Shown here one piece after another: positions 27,370-36,762 of a stretch of 38,897 bases of DNA (within the stretch, counting starts at the first letter, position 1; every line of letters starts with the position of its first letter). The stretch lies in contig DWZS01000031.1 of the NCBI GenBank assembly GCA_019117445.1, positions 1-38,897 of the forward strand, given 5' to 3'. Source of the DNA: Candidatus Limosilactobacillus excrementigallinarum. Its GTDB lineage: Bacteria > Bacillota > Bacilli > Lactobacillales > Lactobacillaceae. The position numbers were made by a program, and so were the translations under genes. Below the pieces are notes generated by a model. It was given only the letters and a program-made list of their open reading frames with translations. It searched no databases and was not told the origin of the DNA.

Positions 27370-27948
27370 ATGAGAGTGGCGATTTTTGCTTCCGGAAACG
27401 GAACTAATTTTGAAGTATTAACCAAGCAATTTCAAAACCACCAGTTAGCCGGCAATGTTGTGTTGCTATTTTGTGATCATCCCGACGCTTACGTGATGAA
27501 AAGAGCGCAACGTTTGAATGTTCCAGCATTTAGTTGGACGGTTAAAGAAGTTGGTGGAAAAGAAGCCTATGAAAAGCGGCTTTTAAAGTTATTACAGACG
27601 CAAAAAATTGATTTGATTTTATTAGCTGGTTACTTACGAGTGGTGGGCTCGACGATTTTGGATCAGTATGAGGGACGTATCATTAATTTACATCCCGCAT
27701 GGTTACCGGAGTATCCGGGGCTACATTCGATTGAACGGGCGTACCGCGATCGAGTTTCTGAAACTGGTGTGACCGTACATTTTATTGATCGCGGCTTGGA
27801 TACGGGACCGATTATCATGCAAGAGCGGGTACCAATCCACTCAGATGATTCACTAGCTGAACTCGAAACACGAGTACATGAAGTGGAGCATCGCCTGTAT
27901 CCTCAAGCAGTGAAGCAGGTTTTAAGTCAATTAACAACAAAGGAGTAG
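27370..27948 (+). CDS. purN: Phosphoribosylglycinamide formyltransferase (GART)
   Basis: Transfers a formyl group from 10-formyl-THF to GAR. The 192-aa protein has the N-terminal ASGNGTNFE loop and the catalytic Asn-His-Asp set in [13 protein letters not shown] and [10 protein letters not shown]. The family usually reads HPSLLP where this one has HPAWLP, a mild variation. Its formyl donor is supplied by Fhs, encoded at 8308-9969. It starts 10 bases after purM. Confidence 0.95.
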   Translation: MRVAIFASGNGTNFEVLTKQFQNHQLAGNVVLLFCDHPDAYVMKRAQRLNVPAFSWTVKEVGGKEAYEKRLLKLLQTQKIDLILLAGYLRVVGSTILDQYEGRIINLHPAWLPEYPGLHSIERAYRDRVSETGVTVHFIDRGLDTGPIIMQERVPIHSDDSLAELETRVHEVEHRLYPQAVKQVLSQLTTKE

Positions 27949-27955
27949 ATTACCA

Positions 27956-29494
27956 ATGAAGCGTGCTTTAGTAAGTGTTTCTGACAAGACAAATTTAGTA
28001 CCATTTGTTCAAGGATTAGCGGAGAATGGCTTTGAAATTGTTTCAACGGGCGGCACTAAGCAAGTATTAGATGAAGCCGGCATCAAAACCATTAGTATTG
28101 AAGACGTGACCCATTTTCCTGAAATCTTGGATGGTCGGGTGAAGACGCTGAACCCTTACGTTCATGGTGGATTATTAGCCCGGCGTGAAGTTCCTGAACA
28201 TATGGCGACACTCAAGGAACATCAAATTACCCCAATTGATCTAGTGTGTGTTAATCTGTACCCTTTTAAACAAACGATTGAAAAGGAAGGGGTCAGTTTA
28301 GCAGAAGCAATCGAAAATATCGATATTGGTGGTCCCTCAATGGTGCGTTCGGCTGCTAAAAACTATCGTGATGTCACCGTGGTTACAGACATTAATGATT
28401 ACGATCAGGTACTAGCAGAAATTCAACAAAATGGGGGAACTACTCTTGTCACCCGTGCCCGATTAGCGGCCAAGGCCTTTCGAACTACGGCAGCCTATGA
28501 TGCCCTAATCGCTCAGTACTTGACTAACCGGGAAGAATTAGCAGATCCGGAAAAACTGACGTTAACGTACGATCTTAAAGAAACAATGCGTTACGGAGAA
28601 AATTCACATCAACAGGCCTGGTTGTATGAAGATGCTCTGCCCAAAGCTTACTCTGTCTTGTCGGCCCACCAACTTCATGGAAAAAAGCTATCATATAACA
28701 ACATCAAAGACGCGGATGAAGCGTTACGGTGCATTCGCGAATTCGATCAACCAACCGTTGTTGCAATGAAACACATGAATCCATGTGGAATTGGACGTGG
28801 TCAGACAATTGAACAGGCTTGGCAACGTGCTTATGAAGCTGATTCAGTGTCAATTTTTGGTGGTGTGATTGCCTTGAACCGACCGGTCGATTTAGCGACG
28901 GCGGAACACATGCATAAAATTTTCCTAGAAATCGTGATTGCGCCAAGTTTTGATGATGATGCTTATCAATTGTTAGCGAAAAAGAAAAATATTCGCCTGT
29001 TAACGGTTGATTTTACTAAGAAAGATGAATCAACTAAACGTGAAGTTGTATCTGTAATGGGCGGCTTGCTAATGCAGGATCAGGATGTTTTAGAAGAAGA
29101 CGCACATGATTGGCAATGCGTAACTGCGACGAAGCCAACGGAAAGTCAATTACAATCGTTGATGTTTGCTTGGAAGGCGGTGAAACATGCTAAATCCAAC
29201 GCCATTGTAGTTGCTAACGATGAACGGACGTTAGGGGTTGGTGAAGGACAGCCAAACCGAATTGATTCATTAAAAATTGCGGTCAAACATGCTGGAGATG
29301 CAATTGATGACCGAACGGTGATGGCTTCAGATGCCTTCTTCCCGTTTGGTGATTGTATTGAATTTGCTGGTCAGCATGGGATTAAAGCGGTTGTTCAACC
29401 TGGTGGATCCATTCGGGATCAAGAATCAATTGATATGGCAAATAAGTACGGCATCGCAATGGTTACAACCGGTGTTCGCCATTTCCGTCACTAG
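27956..29494 (+). CDS. purH: Bifunctional AICAR formyltransferase / IMP cyclohydrolase
   Basis: Carries out the last two steps to IMP. The 512-aa protein has an N-terminal MGS-like cyclohydrolase domain ([14 protein letters not shown], then EIVSTGGT and [14 protein letters not shown]-like [19 protein letters not shown]). A C-terminal AICAR transformylase domain from about residue 195 carries the catalytic KHMNPCGIG motif near 271-279. AAAGGAG precedes the ATG by about 10 bases. It uses 10-formyl-THF from Fhs. Confidence 0.96.
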   Translation: MKRALVSVSDKTNLVPFVQGLAENGFEIVSTGGTKQVLDEAGIKTISIEDVTHFPEILDGRVKTLNPYVHGGLLARREVPEHMATLKEHQITPIDLVCVNLYPFKQTIEKEGVSLAEAIENIDIGGPSMVRSAAKNYRDVTVVTDINDYDQVLAEIQQNGGTTLVTRARLAAKAFRTTAAYDALIAQYLTNREELADPEKLTLTYDLKETMRYGENSHQQAWLYEDALPKAYSVLSAHQLHGKKLSYNNIKDADEALRCIREFDQPTVVAMKHMNPCGIGRGQTIEQAWQRAYEADSVSIFGGVIALNRPVDLATAEHMHKIFLEIVIAPSFDDDAYQLLAKKKNIRLLTVDFTKKDESTKREVVSVMGGLLMQDQDVLEEDAHDWQCVTATKPTESQLQSLMFAWKAVKHAKSNAIVVANDERTLGVGEGQPNRIDSLKIAVKHAGDAIDDRTVMASDAFFPFGDCIEFAGQHGIKAVVQPGGSIRDQESIDMANKYGIAMVTTGVRHFRH

Positions 29495-29516
29495 GATTTG
29501 TTAAAAGGAGAACCGG

Positions 29517-30773
29517 ATGACGCAACAACAAAATATATTAGTAGTGGGTGAAGGTGGCCGTGAATTTGCAATTGCCAAGAAATTGCAAGAGAGTACCCAT
29601 GTGCGACAGGTTTACTGTGCCCCAGGCAATGACGGAATGGAATCTGTAGGTGTTCAACGGGTTGACATTGCGGAGAATGATTTTCCCCAATTGATTGACT
29701 TTGCTAAGACCCATGGGATTGCTTGGACTTTTGTGGGACCTGAGGATAGTCTGGTGGAAGGAATTGTTGATGAATTTCATGCGGCGGGTCTCAAGATTTT
29801 TGGCCCCACTGCACGGGCTGCTCAGTTAGAAGGATCGAAAGATTATGCCCTGAATTTTATGGATCATTATGGGGTTCCAACGGCAAAACACCATAGCTAT
29901 CGTGATCAAACAGCGGCACTCAAGGGGTTAGATGAATTTGGTTTTCCATTAGTTATTAAAGAAAATGGTTTAGCAGGCGGTAAAGGAGTAGTAATTGCTC
30001 AGGACCGTGCAGAAGCAGTGAAAACAGTTGAAGAAATGTTTGCTAATGGTCAATCACGACTGGTACTCGAGGAATGTTTGGTGGGGCCTGAATATTCACT
30101 TTTTCTGGTCTTGAGTAATGGTCATTATCGGATTTTACCAATGGCTCAAGATCATAAACGAGCTTATGATGGTGATCGGGGCCCCAATACTGGTGGAATG
30201 GGCGCTTATAGTCCACTGCCCCAATTAGCGAAGGCTGATTATCAACGGATGATTGACGAAGTCGTAAAACCAACGGTCCAGGGACTGGTTGCTGGGGACT
30301 ACCACTACCATGGGATTCTTTACATTGGTTTAATCATGACCGCTGCAGGGCCGAAAGTCATTGAATATAACGTTCGACTAGGGGATCCGGAAACTCAAGT
30401 TATTTTACCCCGCTTAACAACGGATTTATATGAATTAGTTGATGCTGCGTTAAAGGATGAACCATTACCTGAGATTCAGGTCAGTGAACAAGCAGTCTTT
30501 GGGGTTGTAGTTGCTGCGGAGGGATATCCGCAAAAACCTGTTCATGGACAACCACTAGCAAAATTACCGGATATGGACGGGGTAATAATTGACTATGCTA
30601 ATGTGACGGGTGATCCTAACCATTTGCGAGGTGCGGGTGGTCGCCTATTGATGGTTCTTTCGATGGCCGAATCTTTGCAAGCGGCACATGATCGGGTCTA
30701 TCAGTACCTTGACCAACGTCATTTGCAACAGTGCTATTACCGCCATGATATTGGGGCTAAAGCTGGACTTTAG
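29517..30773 (+). CDS. purD: Phosphoribosylamine-glycine ligase (GAR synthetase)
   Basis: Second step of the pathway: couples glycine to phosphoribosylamine with ATP. The 418-aa ATP-grasp protein has LVVGEGGREFAIAKK-like ILVVGEGGREFAIAKK at the N-terminus, IKENGLAGGKGV at about 146-157, DRGPNTGGMGAYSP and EYNVRLGDPETQ. AAAGGAG lies a few bases before the ATG. It is the last gene of the operon; no clear terminator follows. Confidence 0.96.
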   Translation: MTQQQNILVVGEGGREFAIAKKLQESTHVRQVYCAPGNDGMESVGVQRVDIAENDFPQLIDFAKTHGIAWTFVGPEDSLVEGIVDEFHAAGLKIFGPTARAAQLEGSKDYALNFMDHYGVPTAKHHSYRDQTAALKGLDEFGFPLVIKENGLAGGKGVVIAQDRAEAVKTVEEMFANGQSRLVLEECLVGPEYSLFLVLSNGHYRILPMAQDHKRAYDGDRGPNTGGMGAYSPLPQLAKADYQRMIDEVVKPTVQGLVAGDYHYHGILYIGLIMTAAGPKVIEYNVRLGDPETQVILPRLTTDLYELVDAALKDEPLPEIQVSEQAVFGVVVAAEGYPQKPVHGQPLAKLPDMDGVIIDYANVTGDPNHLRGAGGRLLMVLSMAESLQAAHDRVYQYLDQRHLQQCYYRHDIGAKAGL

Positions 30774-30816
30774 TGAGCAGGTGTAAATAAAAATTTGGTC
30801 AACCACTTGCTACCTA

Positions 30817-30845
30817 TTGGAATTTATTTCCGAATGGATTAAAAT
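30817..30845 (+). promoter_or_regulatory. Promoter of gpmA
   Basis: TTGGAA at 30817-30822 and TAAAAT at 30840-30845 with a 17-base spacing, about 55 bases before the start codon. Confidence 0.6.
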
Positions 30846-30899
30846 ATTGGAGTAATGCTTTTTTATTGCGAGATTTAAGAAGAAAGAGGTCAATTGGAC

Positions 30900-31595
30900 A
30901 TGGCTAAATTAGTATTGATTCGTCACGGTCAAAGTGAATGGAACCTTTCAAACCAATTTACTGGTTGGGTTGATGTTGATTTAAGTGAAAAGGGTGTTGA
31001 ACAAGCCAAAGCTGCTGGTAAGGCGATTGCTGAACACGGTTTGCAATTTGATTACGCCTATACTTCAGCTTTGAAGCGGGCAATCAAGACCTTGCACTAT
31101 GCTCTCGAAGAATGTGATCAACTTTGGATCCCAGAATTCAAGACATGGCGTTTAAATGAACGTCACTATGGTGCCCTTCAAGGTCACAACAAGAAGAAGG
31201 CTGCTGAAAAGTACGGTGACGAACAAGTCCACATTTGGCGTCGTTCATACGATGTTTTACCGCCATTGTTGGGGGCAGACGATGAAGGTTCTGCTGCCAA
31301 GGATCGGCGTTACGCCAACTTAGACCCACGGGCAATTCCGGGTGGTGAAAACTTAAAGGTTACTCTGGAACGGGTTATTCCACTGTGGCAAGATGAAATT
31401 GCGCCAAAGCTTTTGGATAACAAGAACGTCATTATTGCAGCACACGGTAACTCATTACGTGCGCTCTCCAAGTACATTGAACAAATCTCTGATGAAGACA
31501 TCATGAACTTGGAAATGGCAACTGGTCAACCAGTTGTTTACACCTTCGACGACAAGTTGAACGTGTTGGATAAGGAAAAGTACGACATTGACTAA
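30900..31595 (+). CDS. gpmA: 2,3-bisphosphoglycerate-dependent phosphoglycerate mutase
   Basis: Interconverts 3- and 2-phosphoglycerate in glycolysis. The 231-aa protein has the phosphohistidine motif [10 protein letters not shown] with His9, then [15 protein letters not shown]-like signature residues, [12 protein letters not shown] and AHGNSLRAL with the second catalytic His. ATG 30900 is preferred over the TTG six bases earlier because AGAGG at 30885-30889 then has a 10-base gap and the protein begins [10 protein letters not shown] as is usual. It has its own promoter and terminator, and codon use looks biased towards preferred codons, as expected for a highly expressed gene. Confidence 0.95.
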   Translation: MAKLVLIRHGQSEWNLSNQFTGWVDVDLSEKGVEQAKAAGKAIAEHGLQFDYAYTSALKRAIKTLHYALEECDQLWIPEFKTWRLNERHYGALQGHNKKKAAEKYGDEQVHIWRRSYDVLPPLLGADDEGSAAKDRRYANLDPRAIPGGENLKVTLERVIPLWQDEIAPKLLDNKNVIIAAHGNSLRALSKYIEQISDEDIMNLEMATGQPVVYTFDDKLNVLDKEKYDID

Positions 31596-31609
31596 TGTTA
31601 ATGGGTAAT

Positions 31610-31645
31610 AATAAAAGGCTGGGTCTCTACTCAGCCTTTTATTTT
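31610..31645 (+). terminator. Terminator of gpmA
   Basis: A 15-bp stem (31610-31624 with 31629-31643, one wobble) over a CTCT loop, followed by TT; A-rich on the left arm. Confidence 0.85.
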
Positions 31646-31680
31646 GCGAATAGTTCAATTAAGCCGAAGGGAGCAGGAAA

Positions 31681-33180
31681 ATGGTGTGGACATGGGACGT
31701 CATTAGACGAGTAATCGAAGTATTATGGCTGATTAATATTGGGTTTGCAATTTGGACAGTTTTCCGTAGTCGCCGGGATATCGCTTCCACCTGGGCATGG
31801 TTGCTAGTATTAACGGTCTTTCCGGTAGTTGGCTTTATTATTTATTTGATCTTTGGTCGTCAGCTTTCCCAGGATGATATTTTTACGATGCGTGCAGAAG
31901 ACCAAAGGGTTCAAGAACACTTTTTAAAAAAGCAGCACCGATTAATTAATAAGCATCGTCTCTTACCAGCGGCCGTCAAACATACTAAGGACCGGATGAT
32001 GGTCCAGGCACTATTAAATAATAGTGAATCTTTAATTACGTTTGATAATCAAGTGGAATTATTTACTGACGGGCACGTTAAGTTTGCGCACCTAATTGAT
32101 GATCTTAATCATGCTCAATCCATGATTAGCCTAGAATACTATACTTTTTATGATGATGGTTTAGGGAAGCGGGTTTTGCAGGCTCTAGAAAAGGCTGCAA
32201 GTCGTGGGGTTAAAGTCCGCGTTCTCTATGATGCAAGTGGTTCGCGTGGGACCAAACCGAGTTTTTTTGCGCACTTACGAGAACTGGGCGGTGATGCTCA
32301 ACCGTTCGTTTCAGCTCCAGCACATTGGTTTATGACTCCGCGAATGAATTATCATTTACACCGTAAGTTAGTAATCATTGATCATCAAGTCGGTTATATT
32401 GGTGGTTTTAACATTGGTGATCAATACCTTGGTCTGGCCCCCAAGTTTGGGTATTGGCGAGATACTCATCTGCGGGTAGCAGGACAGGCAGCTCAGATTA
32501 TGGAAGTCCGGTTCGCAATGGACTGGAATACCAGTTGTCGGCTCTCCAAACTCCCTAAGATGAATCTAGATCATACTTTAGGAAGTTTTACAATTAAGCG
32601 CCCGACGAGTGAAGATATGCAACGTCATGAATTTGTTCCAATGCAGATTGTTTCATCAGGACCGGATAATCAACGATTTGCAATTCGGCGCGGGTATGAA
32701 AACCTCATTAGTCGAGCAACGCAGTATGTTTATATTCAAACACCATACTTAATCCCGGAACCTTCAGTACTAGAAGCGTTAATCATTGCGGCCCATAGTG
32801 GAGTGGACGTGCGCGTGATGATTCCATGTAAACCTGATCATCCATTTGTTTACCGTGCCACGGAATACTATGCTAAATACCTGGTTAATAATGGGGTTAA
32901 AGTTTATAAATATGATCATGGCTTTATTCATGCAAAGACCATGGTGGCAGATGGAACTTTAGCCTCAGTCGGTTCCGCCAATATGGATTACCGAAGCTTT
33001 AGCTTGAATTTTGAAGTGAATGCCTTTACTTATAGCCATGATTTAGCGGAACGCTTGCGGGATGCATTTGAACAGGATCTGCAACAATCCACACGGTTGA
33101 CGCCAGAATATTTTGATCAGCAAACCAAGTGGCACCAATTTAAAGAATACTTTTCACGGTTATTGTCACCAATCTTATAA
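31681..33180 (+). CDS. cls: Cardiolipin synthase
   Basis: Membrane phospholipase D-superfamily enzyme that makes cardiolipin from two phosphatidylglycerol molecules. The 499-aa protein has two N-terminal membrane segments (about 11-26 and 38-59) and two HKD motifs: His227-Lys229-Asp234 and His417-Lys419-Asp424. The segment around LIFGR after the second membrane helix is typical of Cls. GGGAG lies upstream of the ATG; only 35 bases separate it from the gpmA terminator, so its promoter must overlap that terminator or lie in the short gap. Confidence 0.94.
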   Translation: MVWTWDVIRRVIEVLWLINIGFAIWTVFRSRRDIASTWAWLLVLTVFPVVGFIIYLIFGRQLSQDDIFTMRAEDQRVQEHFLKKQHRLINKHRLLPAAVKHTKDRMMVQALLNNSESLITFDNQVELFTDGHVKFAHLIDDLNHAQSMISLEYYTFYDDGLGKRVLQALEKAASRGVKVRVLYDASGSRGTKPSFFAHLRELGGDAQPFVSAPAHWFMTPRMNYHLHRKLVIIDHQVGYIGGFNIGDQYLGLAPKFGYWRDTHLRVAGQAAQIMEVRFAMDWNTSCRLSKLPKMNLDHTLGSFTIKRPTSEDMQRHEFVPMQIVSSGPDNQRFAIRRGYENLISRATQYVYIQTPYLIPEPSVLEALIIAAHSGVDVRVMIPCKPDHPFVYRATEYYAKYLVNNGVKVYKYDHGFIHAKTMVADGTLASVGSANMDYRSFSLNFEVNAFTYSHDLAERLRDAFEQDLQQSTRLTPEYFDQQTKWHQFKEYFSRLLSPIL

Positions 33181-33192
33181 TCAAAAGAAGCT

Positions 33193-33240
33193 AAATAGGG
33201 TTCCAGAAGTTCGGTTTTACCGAGCACTGGAACCCTATTT
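33193..33240. terminator. Bidirectional terminator between cls and bsh
   Basis: A 14-bp perfect stem (33193-33206 with 33227-33240) with an inner TCGG/CCGA stem; A-rich and T-rich flanks make it usable by both converging genes. Confidence 0.88.
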
Positions 33241-33261
33241 GTGGATCATGTGTTTTATATT

Positions 33262-34248
33262 TTAGTTTACATGATTGATGGCTTGTTGATTAATGAATGG
33301 GTAGGCGGTTAACTTTTGACTAGTTAGATCAATCTTATTCATCTCCACACAATTAATTTGGTTATTGGTGTAAGTTGTGTAGTAGAGACTTCCCTGATCC
33401 AGATCATAACCCACCGTGTAAATTGTGTATTCAAACTTGGCGGGGTTAGTTGCTACTTGGTCAAGACCGCTTTGCTGTTCAACCGAGTGCATTACGTGGA
33501 ATAATTGAGTAACGTTGGCAATTTCATCATGCGCTGGCCAGTTGGCATTGTATTTATTAAATGTGGCACGGACAAAGCGACTTTCCGCGTCCATTCCGCC
33601 AGGGAGGTTGCGAGTGCCTAATCCACGACTATAATCAGTTAAGTTAACTTGATCAGAAAAGGTGTTGGCGAGGGTGTTAGCTGATAAAGTACGATAATTA
33701 TTGAGGTTGAAGAGTTGCTTGGGGAATGAAGGGTTATTGGTTAAGACTCCAACGGGATCGTCATAAACATGGACACAATCGTGATCACTTTCAACAACGA
33801 TGGCGGATGTTTGATCAGCAATTAACCAGTGCAATGGTGATGCTGGTAAGTCCGGGCTGAATTGCCGGTTAGTAACGTTGACATTCGCTAACAACTTTTT
33901 AGCTTCATCAACAGTTGCGCATTGACCTAAAACCCAGGGGATTAATTCAAAGGAAGCAACATTTTTGTGATCAGCCTTGCTGGCTGCATAAAAGGCATTG
34001 TCGGGATAGTTAAGGCCACCCATTGCTAGGCCGTGCTCGTTAGCAGCGTCGAAGTATAGGGGATAGTCATCCATCACAGCGGCAACCCCAATCAAGGCAT
34101 AGTGTTGATCGAGATCGTCAACTTCGTGGAAATTGAACGGCTTGTTGCGTGGTGTAATCACCACCTGTTGGCCATATGATAATTCTAAATCTAGATTGCG
34201 GCCAAAATAATGATGATTAGCCATGGCAAAACTCATTGCAGTACACAT
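33262..34248 (-). CDS. bsh: Choloylglycine hydrolase family protein, probable bile salt hydrolase
   Basis: An N-terminal-nucleophile amidase of 328 aa that most likely deconjugates glycine or taurine bile salts in the cytoplasm. After Met removal the nucleophile is Cys2. The other expected active-site residues are present: Arg17 and Asp20 in GRNLD, Asn80 in GGLN, Asn171 in LTNNPSF and Arg224 in SRFVR. The overall pattern closely resembles lactobacillar BSH enzymes (PLYFDAANEHGL, SPLHWL, YSRGLG, SVEQQ). A penicillin V acylase activity cannot be excluded from sequence alone. AAAGGA lies about 9 bases before the ATG. It is a single-gene unit divergent from the aminotransferase. Confidence 0.88.
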   Translation of the reverse strand: MCTAMSFAMANHHYFGRNLDLELSYGQQVVITPRNKPFNFHEVDDLDQHYALIGVAAVMDDYPLYFDAANEHGLAMGGLNYPDNAFYAASKADHKNVASFELIPWVLGQCATVDEAKKLLANVNVTNRQFSPDLPASPLHWLIADQTSAIVVESDHDCVHVYDDPVGVLTNNPSFPKQLFNLNNYRTLSANTLANTFSDQVNLTDYSRGLGTRNLPGGMDAESRFVRATFNKYNANWPAHDEIANVTQLFHVMHSVEQQSGLDQVATNPAKFEYTIYTVGYDLDQGSLYYTTYTNNQINCVEMNKIDLTSQKLTAYPFINQQAINHVN

Positions 34249-34296
34249 AATAAGACATCCTTTCCTGATAGAGTACTTTTAAAACGATTTAAGCCA

Positions 34297-34302
34297 ATTA
34301 TA
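34297..34302 (-). promoter_or_regulatory. -10 element of bsh
   Basis: A perfect TATAAT on the reverse strand about 49 bases before bsh. A TTGACA lies only 10 bases upstream of it, too close for a normal pair; the properly spaced -35 would be a weak TTTTTC. Confidence 0.45.
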
Positions 34303-34311
34303 GGCCCTTTT

Positions 34312-34341
34312 TTGTCAACGAAAAAGGATTTGCTTTATAAT
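34312..34341 (+). promoter_or_regulatory. Promoter of the aminotransferase gene
   Basis: TTGTCA at 34312-34317 and a perfect TATAAT at 34336-34341, spaced by 18 bases. Its -35 overlaps the reverse-strand TTGACA near the bsh promoter, so the two divergent promoters share DNA. Confidence 0.65.
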
Positions 34342-34386
34342 AAGGTTAGTGGCTAATAATTTATTCTACCGAGGGGGTCGTTATTA

Positions 34387-35562
34387 ATGGTTGATATGAG
34401 TAAACACATGCGTGATTCATTACAAAATGTGCCGAGTCAAAAGATTTTTGACTTTTCCCAATTTACGAGCACGATTGACGACATTATTCAGTTAACAATT
34501 GGTGAACCGGACTTCAATACGCCGGAACATATTAAACAGGTGGGGATTCAGGCAATTGAGGATAATCATACTCATTATGCTCCACAGCGCGGGACGGCTG
34601 GCTTATTGAAGGCAGTGAGTGGCTATCTGAAAGACACCACGGGAGTTGATTATGACCCTAAGACGCAAATTTTGGTGACAAATGGGGTCACCGAAGGAGC
34701 GTTTGCAGCGTTGAATGCTATTGTCAATCCAGGTGATGTTGTCCTCGTGCCGACACCAACGTTTTCAATTTATACTGCTGATGTGGCCATTGCTGGTGGA
34801 ACACCGGTAGAAGTTGATACTTCACCCGCAAACTTTCGCCTTACCCCGGAGATTTTAAAACCTTATTTGGCCAAGTATGGTGATCGGGTTAAAGCCATTG
34901 TGGTAGTTAACCCATCTAATCCAACAGGAGTGGCGATGGATCAAGCAGAATTGAATGCCATTGCTGATTTGGTTCGGGGGAAGAATATCTTTATTTTAGC
35001 AGACGAAATCTACAGCGAACTTTGGTACGATGGTCAAGCTGCGTCCATTACTAAGTCATTACCAGAACAAACCATTTTAGTAAACGGACTTTCCAAGAGC
35101 TATGCAATGACCGGCTGGCGAGTAGGCTACTTGGCAGCACCGAAGGATGTTGTAGCGAATATCTTTAAAGTACATGCATTTGCGGTAACAGATGTGGCCA
35201 CCTTCGTTCAGGATGCAGCTCAAGAGGCTTTAATGAACGGCCGTGAAGATTATCGTCCAATGGAAAAGGCATATATCAAACGCCGGGATGTAATGAAGTC
35301 AGCGTTAACGAAGATGGGCTGGCAGTGCACGGCACCCCAAGGAGCATTTTATATCTTTGCCCGGATTCCTGATTTTCTGGATCAAGATGATGAGCAGTTG
35401 GCCTATGATATGGCTAAGACTGCTAAAGTAGCTGCCACGCCAGGTTCCTACTTTGGCAAGGGTGGCGAACATTATATTCGTTTTAGTTATGCGACAGCGT
35501 TGGATAAAATTCAAGAAGCAATGACGCGGTTAGCGAAGTATTGTGCTGATCAGCAAAAATAA
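34387..35562 (+). CDS. Class I/II pyridoxal-phosphate aminotransferase
   Basis: A 391-aa fold type I aminotransferase. Visible marks are TIGEPDF at 37-43, Asn in NPSNPTG (175-181), DEIY at 206-209 and the PLP-binding lysine Lys237 in GLSKSYAMTGWR, with the substrate-carboxylate Arg in YIRFSYA near the C-terminus. In Gram-positives this type includes aromatic aminotransferase (AraT), aspartate aminotransferase-like enzymes and N-acetyl-diaminopimelate aminotransferase (PatA); the sequence by eye does not decide. GAGGGGG at 34371-34377 is 9 bases before ATG 34387. It is a single gene between a promoter and a terminator. Confidence 0.9.
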   Translation: MVDMSKHMRDSLQNVPSQKIFDFSQFTSTIDDIIQLTIGEPDFNTPEHIKQVGIQAIEDNHTHYAPQRGTAGLLKAVSGYLKDTTGVDYDPKTQILVTNGVTEGAFAALNAIVNPGDVVLVPTPTFSIYTADVAIAGGTPVEVDTSPANFRLTPEILKPYLAKYGDRVKAIVVVNPSNPTGVAMDQAELNAIADLVRGKNIFILADEIYSELWYDGQAASITKSLPEQTILVNGLSKSYAMTGWRVGYLAAPKDVVANIFKVHAFAVTDVATFVQDAAQEALMNGREDYRPMEKAYIKRRDVMKSALTKMGWQCTAPQGAFYIFARIPDFLDQDDEQLAYDMAKTAKVAATPGSYFGKGGEHYIRFSYATALDKIQEAMTRLAKYCADQQK

Positions 35563-35600
35563 TTATGATTAAAATACGAAATTTATTTAAAACAATCATG

Positions 35601-35630
35601 ACACGGTTGAGAAATCAGCCGTGTTTTGTT
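35601..35630 (+). terminator. Terminator of the aminotransferase gene
   Basis: A 10-bp stem (ACACGGTTGA with TCAGCCGTGT, one wobble) over a GAAA tetraloop, then TTTGTT. Confidence 0.82.
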
Positions 35631-35650
35631 ATGTTAAGTTCGTTAGCTTG

Positions 35651-35659
35651 TGCTATGAT
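35651..35659 (+). promoter_or_regulatory. Extended -10 promoter of the DUF975-like gene
   Basis: TGcTATGAT forms an extended -10 about 40 bases before the start; no good -35 is seen at normal spacing. Confidence 0.5.
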
Positions 35660-35698
35660 AAAGCATAGTTTTGCGAAATATTAAGAGGAGAGAAAAGA

Positions 35699-36616
35699 AT
35701 GAAAAAAGTTTCTTTAAAGGGTTTTATTGCTGAATTAAAGTCCAGCATGAAGGGCGAATACTTTAACGCTCTGTGGCCAGTGGGTGGTTTCTTTATTATT
35801 TTTATCGCCCTTAGTGCAATCTTGATGTTCTTTTTCCAAGGAATTGCGAGTTCGATTATGATGAACATCATGATGGTAATGTACGGGATGACTTCTGCTG
35901 GTGCGATTGGACTAGCATTATTAGAATTGCTGGTTGCGTTAGTGCTCATGCTAGCAGTGAACTTTTTCTATGGATTTATTCAAGCGGCAATTCAATATGC
36001 ATATGTTGCCCGTTTCCGTAACACGGATACTAAGGTTACGGCAACGAGTATTTGGGCACAATATAAACGCCTGAACAAAAATCAACTGTGGCGTTTGGCA
36101 TTGTATATCGGCCTGTTCATGTTCCTATGGACGCTGCCATTGGATATTGTTGCGGGAATCTTTGCACGTAATCAGGCGGTCGTTATTACCTGCCGGGTAT
36201 TGAACTTACTTTTGGTGATCTGGAAGTCACTCCAATACTCCCAAGCTTATTTCTTATATAATGACCAACGTCCTGAATTTTTGGGGCAATCAATGCGGCA
36301 TGCCTTGACGGCCAGCAAGCGTTTTATGCGTGGTTTAAAGTGGAACCTATTGTTGATTGCAGTTGTCACGATTGTATTACCAATTGTGGTTTGGTTAGCC
36401 ATTTTTGGCGGCCTTGGTTACTATGGTATTTACACAGCAACCAACTTCTGGATTTGGTTTGGTTTTATTGTTGCTTTTCTTGGGGTAGTGGCATGGCTGC
36501 CGGTAACCTACGCAGCCACGGCACTTTACTATCAACAGACGGCGCCTAATCAAAATCTGGATACCGTTTTTTCTGGGACCTTTAAATCAGTTGAAGAATT
36601 AACTGGACAAAAATAA
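35699..36616 (+). CDS. DUF975-like multi-spanning membrane protein
   Basis: A 305-aa membrane protein with about six hydrophobic segments, probably of the DUF975 family (function unknown). The resemblance rests on the hydrophobic layout, the YAYVARFRNTDTKV segment after the second pair of helices and the SMRHALTASKRFMRGLKWN stretch that recalls the S-x-x-LMKG-x-K pattern of the family. GAGGAGAG lies just before the ATG. It has its own promoter and terminator and no functional link to its neighbours is evident. Confidence 0.65.
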   Translation: MKKVSLKGFIAELKSSMKGEYFNALWPVGGFFIIFIALSAILMFFFQGIASSIMMNIMMVMYGMTSAGAIGLALLELLVALVLMLAVNFFYGFIQAAIQYAYVARFRNTDTKVTATSIWAQYKRLNKNQLWRLALYIGLFMFLWTLPLDIVAGIFARNQAVVITCRVLNLLLVIWKSLQYSQAYFLYNDQRPEFLGQSMRHALTASKRFMRGLKWNLLLIAVVTIVLPIVVWLAIFGGLGYYGIYTATNFWIWFGFIVAFLGVVAWLPVTYAATALYYQQTAPNQNLDTVFSGTFKSVEELTGQK

Positions 36617-36636
36617 TCAACAACAATTATAGAGGT

Positions 36637-36669
36637 AAAATGACTGAGCGAGAGCTTAGCCATTTTTTT
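36637..36669 (+). terminator. Terminator between the DUF975-like gene and the cop operon
   Basis: AAAATG-A-CTGAGC pairs with GCTTAG-C-CATTTT across a GAGA loop (one A/C mismatch, one wobble) and runs into TTTTTTT. Confidence 0.75.
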
Positions 36670-36681
36670 ATTGGTTTTGTG

Positions 36682-36710
36682 TTGACAATCGTAAACGCAG
36701 GGGCTAAACT
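36682..36710 (+). promoter_or_regulatory. Promoter of the cupA-copA operon
   Basis: A perfect TTGACA at 36682-36687 and TAAACT at 36705-36710 with a 17-base spacing. Confidence 0.7.
36684..36693 (+). promoter_or_regulatory. cop box 1 (CopY-type operator)
   Basis: GACAATCGTA resembles the cop box TACANNTGTA at 6 of 8 defined positions and overlaps the -35 element. It is part of a direct repeat (ACAnTCGTAAACnCA) shared with the second box. Confidence 0.6.
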
Positions 36711-36728
36711 AAGTACACAAATTAAGAT

Positions 36729-36738
36729 TACAGTCGTA
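36729..36738 (+). promoter_or_regulatory. cop box 2 (CopY-type operator)
   Basis: TACAGTCGTA matches TACANNTGTA with one mismatch. It lies between the expected transcription start and the cupA ribosome binding site, so with box 1 it brackets the promoter start region as in other CopY-controlled operons. Confidence 0.65.
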
Positions 36739-36762
36739 AACACAAAAAGGATGGCGAGAGCG

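Noticed and set aside
30776-30811. Inverted repeat AGCAGGTG/CACTTGCT after purD as a terminator
   Set aside because: The stem is short with a 20-base loop and no T-run follows, so I did not call it a terminator.
36640-36762. N-terminal extension of the cupredoxin gene from ATG 36640
   Set aside because: This stretch holds a terminator hairpin, the TTGACA promoter and both cop boxes, and the codons look non-coding; the 36763 start gives the usual 123-aa length.
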